The position numbers and the translations under genes were made by a program. A stretch of 43,864 bases of DNA from Alphaproteobacteria bacterium (lineage in GTDB: Bacteria > Pseudomonadota > Alphaproteobacteria > JAGOMX01), in the NCBI GenBank assembly GCA_017993335.1, contig JAGOMX010000011.1, forward strand, positions 1 to 43,864. Reading direction: 5' to 3'. Below, piece by piece: positions 8,888-16,425 of this stretch; position 1 is the stretch's first letter, and each line of letters starts with the position of its first letter. The notes below the pieces were generated by a model. The model ran no database searches, had not been told where the DNA came from, and was given only the letters and a program-made list of their open reading frames with translations.

Positions 8888-9443
8888 GTTGATCACTCCT
8901 TATCAGTTTAAATGATTCAATCAACAACCGGCCGTGGCGATAAACCAAGGCAAAGTTATAAACGTCCCTAGATTGCGAAATTCGCTTCTCACCCACATAG
9001 CGCAGCAGATCTCCCGTGATCTCGACCGACATGGTATTGGGATCCACCTTCACCAAATTAGGCTGAAAACTGGTCGCCACATTTTCTTTCTTGATTCGAT
9101 CCTCATCCTCCAAAAGCCGACGCTTTAAAGGTCCGTAAGCATGCTCAACTGCTTGCCGCAAGATGATCTCCCGCTTAAAGGCAATGTTGGATGGGCTGTT
9201 ATCCAAAAGCAGCGACGCAAAATACAAACCCATCTCTTCCAGATAACTGGCCGATACCCGATGCTTATCGAGCCAATATTCCTGATGCAAATCCGGCGGC
9301 ACAACGATCACGCGCTCATTTTTAAACAAGCTCAATACCGCTTGCGTCAGATTAGTGATCAGCAGAAAACTTGTAAAAAACAGCAACAAATTACGTCGCT
9401 GCTTTAAATCCCCAAGCCGGCTGCTCTCCAGTATAAACTTCAT
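8880..9443 (-). CDS. traE: TraE, VirB5/VirB8-like inner-membrane T4SS protein
   Basis: This 187-residue protein starts at the ATG at 9443, which overlaps the traL stop as ATGA. The longer open frame to 9512 would add 23 residues lying inside traL and is not supported. It has one N-terminal membrane helix (about 19-40, LLLFFTSFLLITNLTQAVLS). The family pattern includes VVPPDL.QEYWLD, SASYLEEMGLYFASLLLDNSP and a C-terminal GRLLIESFKLI strand. TraE is an inner-membrane assembly factor in F-type systems. Position between traL and traK is exactly as in F. Confidence 0.94.
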   Translation of the reverse strand: MKFILESSRLGDLKQRRNLLLFFTSFLLITNLTQAVLSLFKNERVIVVPPDLHQEYWLDKHRVSASYLEEMGLYFASLLLDNSPSNIAFKREIILRQAVEHAYGPLKRRLLEDEDRIKKENVATSFQPNLVKVDPNTMSVEITGDLLRYVGEKRISQSRDVYNFALVYRHGRLLIESFKLIRSDQHD

Positions 9444-9736
9444 CCTAAGTACTCCCGAATGTATGAAGGCGGTGAGGTTGGCAACTTCCTGCGATTGTGC
9501 GGCAGATACCAATAGAGAGCATGTTTAACCGCCATCAATCCCAACCGCCTTTTAAGATTCCGTAAACCCCAAAACCCAAAAGCTGACATGAGCAGCCCAA
9601 CAATGAAATGATCAATGGCCAAGCCAAAGAACATGGGCAGAATGAGAATAGCTGCCTCATCCACGGTCCATTTCAGAATTCGCAAAGGATCATCCAGGTG
9701 ATGCAATATAATGTGCTGATCATAATCGGTGCTCAT
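9440..9736 (-). CDS. traL: TraL, VirB3-like inner-membrane T4SS protein
   Basis: This 98-residue protein begins with a TraL-type motif, HLDDPLRILKWTVDEA, followed by a hydrophobic stretch (about 28-58) that probably crosses the membrane once or twice, and ends in a basic YWYLPHNRR tail. TraL is small and membrane-bound and is needed for pilus tip formation. A GAGGAG Shine-Dalgarno lies 10 nt before the ATG. It follows traA after a 13-bp gap and overlaps traE by ATGA. Size and order match the F operon. Confidence 0.93.
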   Translation of the reverse strand: MSTDYDQHIILHHLDDPLRILKWTVDEAAILILPMFFGLAIDHFIVGLLMSAFGFWGLRNLKRRLGLMAVKHALYWYLPHNRRKLPTSPPSYIREYLG

Positions 9737-9749
9737 GGGAATAATCTCC

Positions 9750-10043
9750 TCACACGACCATGGCGAAAGTGCTAGTAATCCAACCCTTCATGAAGTACAC
9801 GAACGCGCAGCCCGCAATGCCTGAAACAAACATCCAGCCGTTTTGCTTTAAGATACCGCCAATGGCCGCAGCCCCAGAAACCGCCAGCAAACCAATTCGC
9901 ATATAGCCGCCTGTGATAAGCTGCTCGACTTTCGTGATCTCCGAATTAAATAGATCACCATTGGTTCCAGCAGCAAATGAATCCGACGCCAGCAAGCAAG
10001 TCCCGACCATTACGGCAAGAGGTAGATACTGTTTAGTTTCCAT
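9750..10043 (-). CDS. traA: TraA, F-type conjugative pilin precursor
   Basis: This 97-residue propilin starts at 10043, where AGGAAA precedes ATG by about 5 nt. The frame is open further upstream to 10292, but those residues look non-coding and the signal peptide begins at this ATG. A signal peptide (1-24, ending DSFA) is followed by a mature pilin starting AGTNGD, much as F pilin starts AGSSGQD. Two hydrophobic helices follow (about 50-66 and 73-90), separated by a short polar turn, the pattern of F-type pilins. The nearby S26 peptidase is a candidate processing enzyme. It heads the tra operon and sits below a 340-bp leader with a strong inverted repeat. Confidence 0.88.
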   Translation of the reverse strand: METKQYLPLAVMVGTCLLASDSFAAGTNGDLFNSEITKVEQLITGGYMRIGLLAVSGAAAIGGILKQNGWMFVSGIAGCAFVYFMKGWITSTFAMVV

Positions 10044-10383
10044 GGATGTTTCCTTTTTGTTATGGTTTAAAAAATGATGGAGATCTATGAGTGGGCGATG
10101 GAAACCATTCCCGCCGCCCACCTTCATAGAAGCGTCACCCTGAGGAATAAAGAGGCACCTTTCTCCCAGGGTTTTACCGGCCACTTTATTGACGCCTTGT
10201 TTAACGCCGGTAAAACTGAATTTGCAAAATGGGAGAATTGATCTGAAATCACTTGATTTTTCAAGCAAAGGCATGGATATATGTAACTGCATTTCAATCT
10301 CCGCATTGGGGTGCAGATACTCGGGTTGAAGTTTAGCGACGTCGCCCGGGTATCATTACCGTTGTTTGTTTAAATTCCGTGTC
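10044..10383. other. Leader between the replication gene and traA (340 bp), no credible gene
   Basis: No coding region is convincing here; short open frames are not family-like. On the minus strand, where traA is transcribed, the region probably holds the tra operon promoter. A possible site is TTGCAA-N17-TTAAAC (read on the minus strand, covering about 10201-10230). It overlaps the strong inverted repeat listed separately. A GCGACGTCGC palindrome lies near 10338-10347 and a CTTGA-AAAA-TCAAG palindrome near 10253-10266. These may be regulator binding sites. Promoter assignment is by eye and weak. Confidence 0.45.
10171..10216. repeat. Perfect 11-bp inverted repeat in the traA leader
   Basis: The arm GTTTTACCGGC (10171-10181) is exactly complementary to GCCGGTAAAAC (10206-10216), with a 24-nt loop. 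It lies about 130-170 bp upstream of the traA start. It could be the operator of a tra regulator or an mRNA hairpin in the leader. No T-run follows, so a terminator is unlikely. Confidence 0.75.
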
Positions 10384-11826
10384 TTAAGCCTTCACCTCAA
10401 TTTTAATGTCAGCTTCATTTTTCCAACATTCCCGAGCGATTAATTTCAACTCGCAGAGGTAATTGGCGGACATGTGATCTCTGTGAAACCGTGTAGGAGC
10501 AATCAAAACCGCCTGGCCATCCTTAATCGCTAAAGGCACACAAGGTTTCAGCCAAGCATCAAAACAAGCTTGCCCCTTAAGCCGGGCAAAGCCCCGATAA
10601 ACCTCTAGCCAATCAGCAGGATAGTTACGGGCTTTAAAAAGATCCTCAATTACCTGATTAAACTCACCAGCAGCCTTTTCAACTTTTACTTCCTTAACTC
10701 CAGGCTTATCGTAAATCTGGCCCTCCAGCACCTTGAGCGCGTTTGAAACGTTTAAAGCCCATTCCAGGTTAACCTTGAAACCACTTTCATTCTCGCCCAG
10801 TAAAAACCGGATACCAGCAATCCTCGAGCAATACCGCTCCCACTCTGCAAAATCCCCATCGAGTATGCCGTTAAAAATAATCTCAAGAGCTCTCCGACGG
10901 CCATCCGTCAAAACCAATTCCTTGCGAGGCGAATCCTTGATCTTTTCCTGAACCAAACGATTCCAGACCTGAATCATTTTCAGAGGTAAATCATCCTCCT
11001 CCTCATGCGCAGATTTCAAGCTAGGAGGGGTAAGGGGAGGAAGATTAATATTATTAAATTTATTCTCTGCTTCCGTATATGATTTACCCAAATTGGGTAG
11101 CTCCGTATACCCATTCTGGGTAGATGGTCTACCCAAGATGGGTAGGTCGATCACCCCATCCTGGGTAGTAGGTGACCCACTGATTTCATAATCAGCAGAT
11201 TGCACTCCGGAATTAACCCTAGCCATTTGGCCGTTTTTACCAACGCCCAACCCACTGACTTCTGCTGGAGTGGGTTGCTCTCTATATAGTGTCTGATTTC
11301 CCCCGACGAAAACCTCAGATGCAGGAGCTCCTCGTTGTTCTTTATATGTGTATGTTTCATGGGAGATTTTTGCTGTCTTGTCATTTTGATACGTCGATCT
11401 ACCCATTTTGGGTAGATCGATCTCTGAATTTTCAGAGGCCTCATTAGCATTCATATATAAGGGAGCTTGAATGGCCGTCGAGGAAAGCATTAGACCAGCA
11501 AGTTCATTCAGCATTTCGTAATCTATGGAGTAGGATTTCAAATTTCTAAAACCAGTTTGTTCCATATGGGTGAGAATTAGCTTTTGCTCATTTAGCTTTT
11601 CAATGGTTCGAACGATAGTATTCTTCCCCCAAAATGGGAACTCCTGTCCCCACTCTTCATAAGTATTCCGAACCCAAACACGACCATCAAAATGATTCTT
11701 ATTTCTCTCACTCGTCTGACGGTAATGCATCTGCTGCAAAACAATAGCTTCATTTAAGCCGAAGACCTTAGCCAAAGACCGCAGCACCAGAAGAGGTGGT
11801 TCATCGATTAATAGGCGTGATGTCAT
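10384..11826 (-). CDS. Replication initiator-like protein: N-terminal winged helix, phage replisome-organiser middle, DnaA domain I-like C-terminus
   Basis: This 480-residue protein has three parts. Residues 10-105 form a winged-helix-like domain (VFGLNEAIVLQQMHY.., NTIVRTIEKLNEQKLI) as in phage replication proteins. Residues 110-285 are a low-complexity linker. Residues 286-375 (WNRLVQEKI.., RRRALEIIFNG.., FLLGENESGFKVNLEWAL) match the replisome-organiser type of prophage proteins. Residues 400-478 (WLEVYRGFARLKGQACFDAW.., VLIAPTRFHRDHMSANY) resemble DnaA domain I, which contacts DnaB. The linker DNA carries an iteron-like palindrome array (11085-11167, plus 11394-11420). The start has AAGGAGAG 5 nt upstream, and the gene follows the AlpA-like gene after an 11-bp gap. 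The likely job is to bind its own gene and load helicase to replicate the element; this is inference. Confidence 0.72.
   Translation of the reverse strand: MTSRLLIDEPPLLVLRSLAKVFGLNEAIVLQQMHYRQTSERNKNHFDGRVWVRNTYEEWGQEFPFWGKNTIVRTIEKLNEQKLILTHMEQTGFRNLKSYSIDYEMLNELAGLMLSSTAIQAPLYMNANEASENSEIDLPKMGRSTYQNDKTAKISHETYTYKEQRGAPASEVFVGGNQTLYREQPTPAEVSGLGVGKNGQMARVNSGVQSADYEISGSPTTQDGVIDLPILGRPSTQNGYTELPNLGKSYTEAENKFNNINLPPLTPPSLKSAHEEEDDLPLKMIQVWNRLVQEKIKDSPRKELVLTDGRRRALEIIFNGILDGDFAEWERYCSRIAGIRFLLGENESGFKVNLEWALNVSNALKVLEGQIYDKPGVKEVKVEKAAGEFNQVIEDLFKARNYPADWLEVYRGFARLKGQACFDAWLKPCVPLAIKDGQAVLIAPTRFHRDHMSANYLCELKLIARECWKNEADIKIEVKA
11041..11070. other. AT-rich stretch beside the iteron array (candidate DNA-unwinding element)
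   Basis: Of the first 25 bases, 23 are A or T (11041-11065), within a gene that is otherwise far less AT-rich. It lies 15-45 bp from the outermost iteron, on the 3' side in gene orientation. This is the same order as iterons then AT-rich region in the lambda O gene origin. Function as an unwinding element is inferred from position and composition only. Confidence 0.5.
11085..11167. repeat. Four iteron-like palindromes TACCCA-N3-TGGGTA with 22-23 bp spacing
   Basis: The sites are 11085-11099, 11108-11122, 11130-11144 and 11153-11167. The last has a diverged left half. The starts are 23, 22 and 23 bp apart, about two helical turns. On the coding strand the sites encode LPNLGK, TQNG, LPILGR and TQDG: the same DNA is kept in two alternating reading frames, so selection acts on the DNA and not on the protein. 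They lie in the linker-coding part of the initiator gene, flanked by an AT-rich stretch. This is the layout of an iteron origin. Confidence 0.85.
11394..11420. repeat. Fifth iteron-type site, a perfect 12-bp-arm palindrome
   Basis: The arm TCGATCTACCCA (11394-11405) is exactly complementary to TGGGTAGATCGA (11409-11420) around a 3-nt TTT spacer. The core is the same as the four clustered sites, about 230 bp away, but the symmetry extends five bases further on each side. It encodes LPKMGRST in the initiator linker. It may be a higher-affinity site for the same protein. Confidence 0.8.
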
Positions 11827-11837
11827 TTAGACTCTCC

Positions 11838-12071
11838 TTATGCCCGGTTGCTCTTTTTTTGTGATTGAATTTTGTTATTAATATATGAAGATGTGCTGTG
11901 TCTTAGGCGATTGTTCTCGAAAGTCTCTACATCAACTAGACGATAAAGAACTTTACGGCCTATTTTAAAATATTTTGGGCCTGCCCCTGTCCATCTCCAT
12001 TGTTGGAGTGCGGAGAGGGATACTTCCCAACGCTCAATTAGATCGCGCTCTTCTAGAAGAATGTTTGCCAT
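11838..12071 (-). CDS. AlpA/excisionase-type small helix-turn-helix protein
   Basis: This 77-residue DNA-binding protein has the pattern of AlpA/MerR-like helix-turn-helix proteins: LLEERDLIERWEVSLSALQQWR for the helix-turn-helix, then GAGPKYFKIGRKVLYRLVDVETF for the wing, and a basic tail. Proteins of this type control excision or activate transcription in integrative elements. The start at 12071 is chosen because AGGAGG lies 7 nt upstream; a longer frame to 12107 lacks a ribosome site. It is divergent from the repressor gene at 12252 and is followed after 11 bp by the initiator gene, so both are probably one operon. Its target and whether it acts as Xis are unknown. Confidence 0.82.
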   Translation of the reverse strand: MANILLEERDLIERWEVSLSALQQWRWTGAGPKYFKIGRKVLYRLVDVETFENNRLRHSTSSYINNKIQSQKKSNRA

Positions 12072-12251
12072 TGCTATGCCTCCTTTGCTATTATCGAAAA
12101 ATCGCATTTAACAAGATCAAGCTATGCAAGATCACGTGAAATGTGGTATACACAGGTTAGCTATTTATTAACCTTTCGTATCATTTATGATAGATTTACA
12201 TGGCAATTTGGCGATGTCAATATACTATCTGCGATATTTGCGGGATTTTTT
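12072..12251. promoter_or_regulatory. Divergent control region between AlpA-like and repressor genes
   Basis: Two inverted repeats lie between the divergent genes: AGGTTA-N9-TAACCT (12154-12174) and TATCA-TTTA-TGATA (12179-12192). They are good candidates for operators of the Xre-type repressor and would control both directions. A TATACT hexamer (12217-12222 region) could be the -10 of the repressor gene, but no well-spaced -35 is evident. Assignment is by position and symmetry only. Confidence 0.5.
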
Positions 12252-12698
12252 ATGAGGCATTCTGTAGCCAAAAAAATACGAGAAAAGATTGAAGAGCAAC
12301 ATCTTTCTGTACAAGCCTTTGAAAGAAAGGCTGGTCTTAAAATTCATGCTGTCCATAATATCTTGTCTGGTAAATCAACCAAGCCAAGTATTGATGTATT
12401 AATTGCCGTTGCTAAAACCCTAGGCTGCACTGTGAACGATTTGGTTAGTGAAGAAGACGAAAAATTACCCCAACAAAAGAAAAAACTAGTGAAATACACC
12501 AATCTCAAACTCATGGCTCAAACCTTGTCTTACCTAGCCACCGAATTTGAAAATGGAGAAAAAGGGCTGGATGTATCCGATATAGATAACGCCATCCAAG
12601 AAATTTATGCTTTTTGTGAAAAAAATAAGGGCGGAGCCTTCGATGAAGGTTTCGCCAATTGGTGGGTCACAAAGATGAAAGAAAATGCAGGTTTTTAA
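12252..12698 (+). CDS. Xre/Cro-CI family transcriptional repressor
   Basis: This 148-residue protein starts at the ATG at 12252. The longer frame from 12141 gives a hydrophobic, unsupported N-terminus that covers the control region. Residues 3-60 are a helix-turn-helix_3 domain: SVAKKIREKIEEQHLSVQAF, then ERKAGLKIHAVHNILSGKS as helix-turn-helix and PSIDVLIAVAKTLGCTVNDL. The C-terminal part (about 75-148) is a helical region of unknown function, with no Ser-Lys peptidase seen, so RecA-driven self-cleavage is not indicated. It is the only plus-strand gene of the element, divergent from the AlpA-like/initiator operon, and is the likely maintenance repressor. Its 3' end overlaps the TPR gene end at a shared TTAA. 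Confidence 0.85.
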   Translation: MRHSVAKKIREKIEEQHLSVQAFERKAGLKIHAVHNILSGKSTKPSIDVLIAVAKTLGCTVNDLVSEEDEKLPQQKKKLVKYTNLKLMAQTLSYLATEFENGEKGLDVSDIDNAIQEIYAFCEKNKGGAFDEGFANWWVTKMKENAGF

Positions 12699-14954
12699 GC
12701 AGCTTTTTCAAACTTTTTTAATGCAGCAATAGATCTAGGATGCTTCATACCAAATATCTCAATATGCTGAGCCAGATAATCCTTAGCTAACAGTTCATTT
12801 TTCATCAGCAAGCCTAGGCTGATGAACTTTGAATAAAGTTCACTGACATCATCAACCTTCATATTCGTAAATTCGATCTGATAGATTTTTAATGCCTTTA
12901 TATAACTTTCCAGAGCTCCCTCTAGGTTATGCCCGGCCACTAACACATCCCCTTTTACCATATGCGCATATGCTTGCATTCTATTTTTTGAGTCAGAGCC
13001 ATAGCTCTTTGTAAATCCCTCAACTGCATTATCAGCAAGCCTCTCTGCCTTGATAAGGTTTCCATCATGAAGTTCACACAAAGACAAGATGACTCCTACT
13101 CTTGCCACTGTTTCATGCTTCTCATCATCGCCAGCGCATCCCAAAGCTAATTGATAAGCTCTTTCCGCATGTTCCTTTGCAAGGTTCATATTAGACTCTT
13201 TCATCTCTATTTTGGCGGCGTACAGATAGAGAATGTGCAATGCGGATTTTTCTAATTCGCTACCCTTGATTTTGTTGAGTGCTTCCTTCAGGTAAGCCCT
13301 TGCCTGCTCATAATCTCCTGTATCCAATGTGCACAGCAGTCTATTGAAAAGCAAAAACATTTTGTTTTTATCCGCCCCCTGATCCCCAATTAATATTGAT
13401 GCCCTCTCTATACTTTCGAGCATTTTGCTGGTGTCACCCTGGGCCCCATAATAGAATGTAAGATTATTGCAAAGAAGTAATACGAGTTCATCCTTTGCAG
13501 CTTCATCATCAATCTTCTCTAAAATTTCCGAGGCCTTCAGGCAGGCAGTGATGGCTTCCGGCAACGTGGAATTGTCATATACCATAAAACTATACAAGCT
13601 ATAAAACCGACCTTCAGCTAGGCTTGGCAGCTTATTGTTACTCCGTTCAATCCTTTCTTTACACCTTTCTGCCAAAGGATTAGCAATCTCATACCTGCGT
13701 TGGAAATAGAAAAGATAGAAAAGAGCGGCCACTTCCAATTCTGTTGCGAGTTTTGAATCACCATTATAGTGTCTCGTGATATCGAGGACATGATTGAGCA
13801 GATTTGGGTTATCTTCAAACAATTTGACGATCTTATCAGTGTTGTTATCCAAATATGATACAAGCACTTCCATTCCATTTACGAGGGCTTCAATTTTTTG
13901 TTCATCACTAACATAATTTTGGACAACCGTAGCGACATATGGATGAATTGAATAACCCTTGTTTTCTTTGACCAGAAGTGATGGCTCTACAAGATGCTTA
14001 TAGGTCAGTTGGCCTTCATGCTTAAGAAGGCTCTGGGCTTTGATAAGAAACTCTTCCTCAATATGGGAACATGACATAAATGACAAGGTAGCCAAAAACA
14101 TGAGTGATTCAGGCGAATCCCTCCTAATATTTTCCAACAACAATTCCAGTGATGAATATAGCTCGATACTTGCTTCTTGTTTTGTCAAAATCATTTTTTC
14201 CTCTTCACTTAACTTCTTGCTACTTCTCTCGAACATATCAACGTATAGTCTGCATGTCATGCCAGGCGCCCTAATTAATATAAGAGGATGCCTGCAATAG
14301 TGCACGAGGGTGATTTCCCAAAACCGAGGCGAGTTTTAATAACTCTTCCATAGGATATTCATCCCCTAATAAATGCTGCAGAAACTCAAACGCTTCTTTA
14401 CCAGAGAAACTCTTTAAAAGCAATTTTTTACACCATCCCGGGTTATACCGTGTTGTTACGATTACATGTTTGTGGGGATGGTTGTTTAGATCAGGGAAAG
14501 AGGTTGAAATATCTACATTTTTCTCAACATTATCAAATATGAGTAACCATCCAGCTTCGGTTGATCGCAGCCAGGACAGCGCCGTATTTACACCTTCACT
14601 AACATTGTAAGGGGATACTTCAAAAGAAATGATTTTTTTTCGGCTCAGCTCTAAAGCGAGCTGATGCAACTGTCCATCTAGGTCTTTTTTCAAATCTATA
14701 AACCATACAACTTGGTAGCTCTCCCTATGTTTTAAGGCAAATTCTTTAGCAAGGCTCGTTTTGCCAATTCCGGCAAGACCCACAATTGCCACAAGATGAT
14801 TCTTGGGCAAGCTGTCCTCAAGGTCCATGAGCTGCTTCTCTCGTCCAATAAAATTAATCTCTTGGCGTGGCAGGTTCCAGATGCGTGATGTTGATGCGAC
14901 AGCAGGGGATAAAAGAACAAACACCAAGGATAGCTTAACGAAACGGAACAACAT
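12695..14954 (-). pseudogene. NB-ARC ATPase with C-terminal TPR repeats, broken by a 4-bp frameshift
   Basis: Two open frames (14271-14954, 227 aa, and the frame ending at 12695) form one protein of about 750 residues. The first has a signal-peptide-like N-terminus (1-22), Walker A GLAGIGKT (59-66), a Walker B-like LLIFDNVE (137-144), VIVTTRYNPGW and LGNHPRAL, the NB-ARC (STAND) set. It stops after ..ASSYIN. The second frame resumes at RAPGMTCRLYVDMFERS and carries helical TPR-like repeats (for example HNLEGALESYIKALKIYQ). At 14272-14283 the coding strand reads ATTAATTA; removing one ATTA restores a continuous ..SSYIRAPGM... The start at 14954 has AAGGA 5 nt upstream and overlaps the upstream kinase-like gene by 20 bp. 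It may be a recent pseudogene, two separately made halves, or a sequencing error. Confidence 0.75.
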
Positions 14955-16425
14955 TTGAATCCTTACTATGTGTTTGATGATAGAGGTTTGACCTTGCTTC
15001 CAATCGGATGCAATTGCCCAGTATTCCGGTCTCTATGCGACTGAAAGATATGCCAAGCAGTCCGGACGAAGTCATGAGCTTATCCCAACTCATCGTTACG
15101 ATAGAAAGTTCTGACTTATCTGAAAAAGGAGGGTCACTTTCTAATTCAATCCTATAGCCATCGTCATATATGACGATGGCTAGCTTCTCGTCATCAGCCT
15201 GTTCTATTGTGATGTGAATTTTGGTTGTCGCATTACTGAACGCGCGGCTCACCAAGTTATAGATTATCTCTTTCAAGGCTATGCGGTTTCCTCTAAAGAA
15301 AGGGGCAACTTCTGGAGAAAGCAGCTGCACATCCAGTTTCTTTTTAACTCTTTTCATTTCAAAACAATTTAAAACAGATTTCGTGATGGCTGGAACATCA
15401 ATGTTTTCCGATACATTTTCTGATTCATTCTGCAGCGCATGGGCACGATCCCCTTTTTGTTTTATGTCTTCCTCAATTTCCAACAGAAAATTATACACCG
15501 CAGACTTCTGGAGATTCATCGCTAAGAGTTCTTGTTTTGAATCATCAAGGGCCAGTACTTTTTCTTTCAATTGCTGAGTCATAGTTTGAATGTCTTGTTC
15601 TTGGGCCCGCAATTTCAGTCTGAAACCGTTTTCTATTTTATAAGCCGCGTAAACGTACATGGCTGCGAGGATAGTAGCTGTTATGGCTATGGCGAGAAGC
15701 AGGAAAAACCGATACGCAAATATATACTCGGCAAATTCATCAAGGAACGTGGTTTTGCCTTTGTGGTAAGTCAGAAACCAATCTTCATCTAAGGGTATAT
15801 GAAATGTTTCGTGTTCGCTATTTGTCAATTCTCTTGCTGTGGATGAGTGTATGAATTCTGGCCGGTCAATTTGGAGATATTTGCCAAGAGAGTGATTTGA
15901 TATGCTCAAAAGCATATGAACTTTTCCCTCAAAGTCATAAAGTTGCCGGACCAGGATAGGGTTGCTTTGCCTATCGAAGATAAAATAATCTTTAACAGGC
16001 CTCAAAGGCGGGCTTATGAACTTCAAATCCACCGGCGATGGGACTGAAAAGCCATATTTCGTTACTTTTTGACCGTTGGCTCTGGTGTCAATGATAGTCA
16101 AACTATAGGTGACGTTGAATTTTTCAAAATGATTACGCAGCGCATTTTCGGTGCGTTTAAAAATCATACCTAGGCTAATGTCTTTCTCGTCAGCCAGAGA
16201 CAAAGAAACCTGAGCTGCGTGAAGGAGTCTATGCCATTTTTCGGATTTCTCCGCAAAACTTCTTTCTTGCTCATTGTTGTAGGTCAATACCAAGCTTAAT
16301 GCATAGCATATGCTTATGGTGCCCCAAATTGTGCTTGAACATAAAAGTGTCAAAAACCCAACCTTCAGCGTACAATGTGCCCGCGCATCACGCAGCCATA
16401 TGTTGTCGCGAAAATGCCTTCCCAT
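14935..16425 (-). CDS. Histidine-kinase-like membrane sensor protein
   Basis: This 496-residue protein has two membrane helices (about 21-48 and 237-263) around a periplasmic sensor region of roughly 190 residues. A coiled-coil stretch (about 268-340) follows, then a C-terminal region resembling a HATPase_c domain. An N-box-like EIIYNLVSRAFSNA, a G1-like IVIYDDGYRI and a G2-like GLLGISFSR are present but diverged. I see no H-box histidine where one would be expected, so autophosphorylation is doubtful. A GGGAGAGG Shine-Dalgarno lies 4 nt before the ATG. The 3' end overlaps the NB-ARC gene by 20 bp, so the two are probably a functional pair. No response regulator is nearby. Ligand and output are unknown. 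Confidence 0.7.
   Translation of the reverse strand: MGRHFRDNIWLRDARAHCTLKVGFLTLLCSSTIWGTISICYALSLVLTYNNEQERSFAEKSEKWHRLLHAAQVSLSLADEKDISLGMIFKRTENALRNHFEKFNVTYSLTIIDTRANGQKVTKYGFSVPSPVDLKFISPPLRPVKDYFIFDRQSNPILVRQLYDFEGKVHMLLSISNHSLGKYLQIDRPEFIHSSTARELTNSEHETFHIPLDEDWFLTYHKGKTTFLDEFAEYIFAYRFFLLLAIAITATILAAMYVYAAYKIENGFRLKLRAQEQDIQTMTQQLKEKVLALDDSKQELLAMNLQKSAVYNFLLEIEEDIKQKGDRAHALQNESENVSENIDVPAITKSVLNCFEMKRVKKKLDVQLLSPEVAPFFRGNRIALKEIIYNLVSRAFSNATTKIHITIEQADDEKLAIVIYDDGYRIELESDPPFSDKSELSIVTMSWDKLMTSSGLLGISFSRIETGILGNCIRLEARSNLYHQTHSKDSNVVPFR

Noticed and set aside
9444-9512. N-terminal extension of TraE inside traL
   Set aside because: The ATG at 9443 overlaps the traL stop as ATGA and gives the expected N-terminal membrane helix directly.
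10044-10292. N-terminal extension of TraA (83 extra codons)
   Set aside because: The extension has no family-like features and the signal peptide starts at the ATG at 10043, which has its own ribosome site.
12141-12251. N-terminal extension of the Xre repressor
   Set aside because: It would cover the divergent promoter region and the two inverted repeats; the helix-turn-helix domain starts right after the ATG at 12252.
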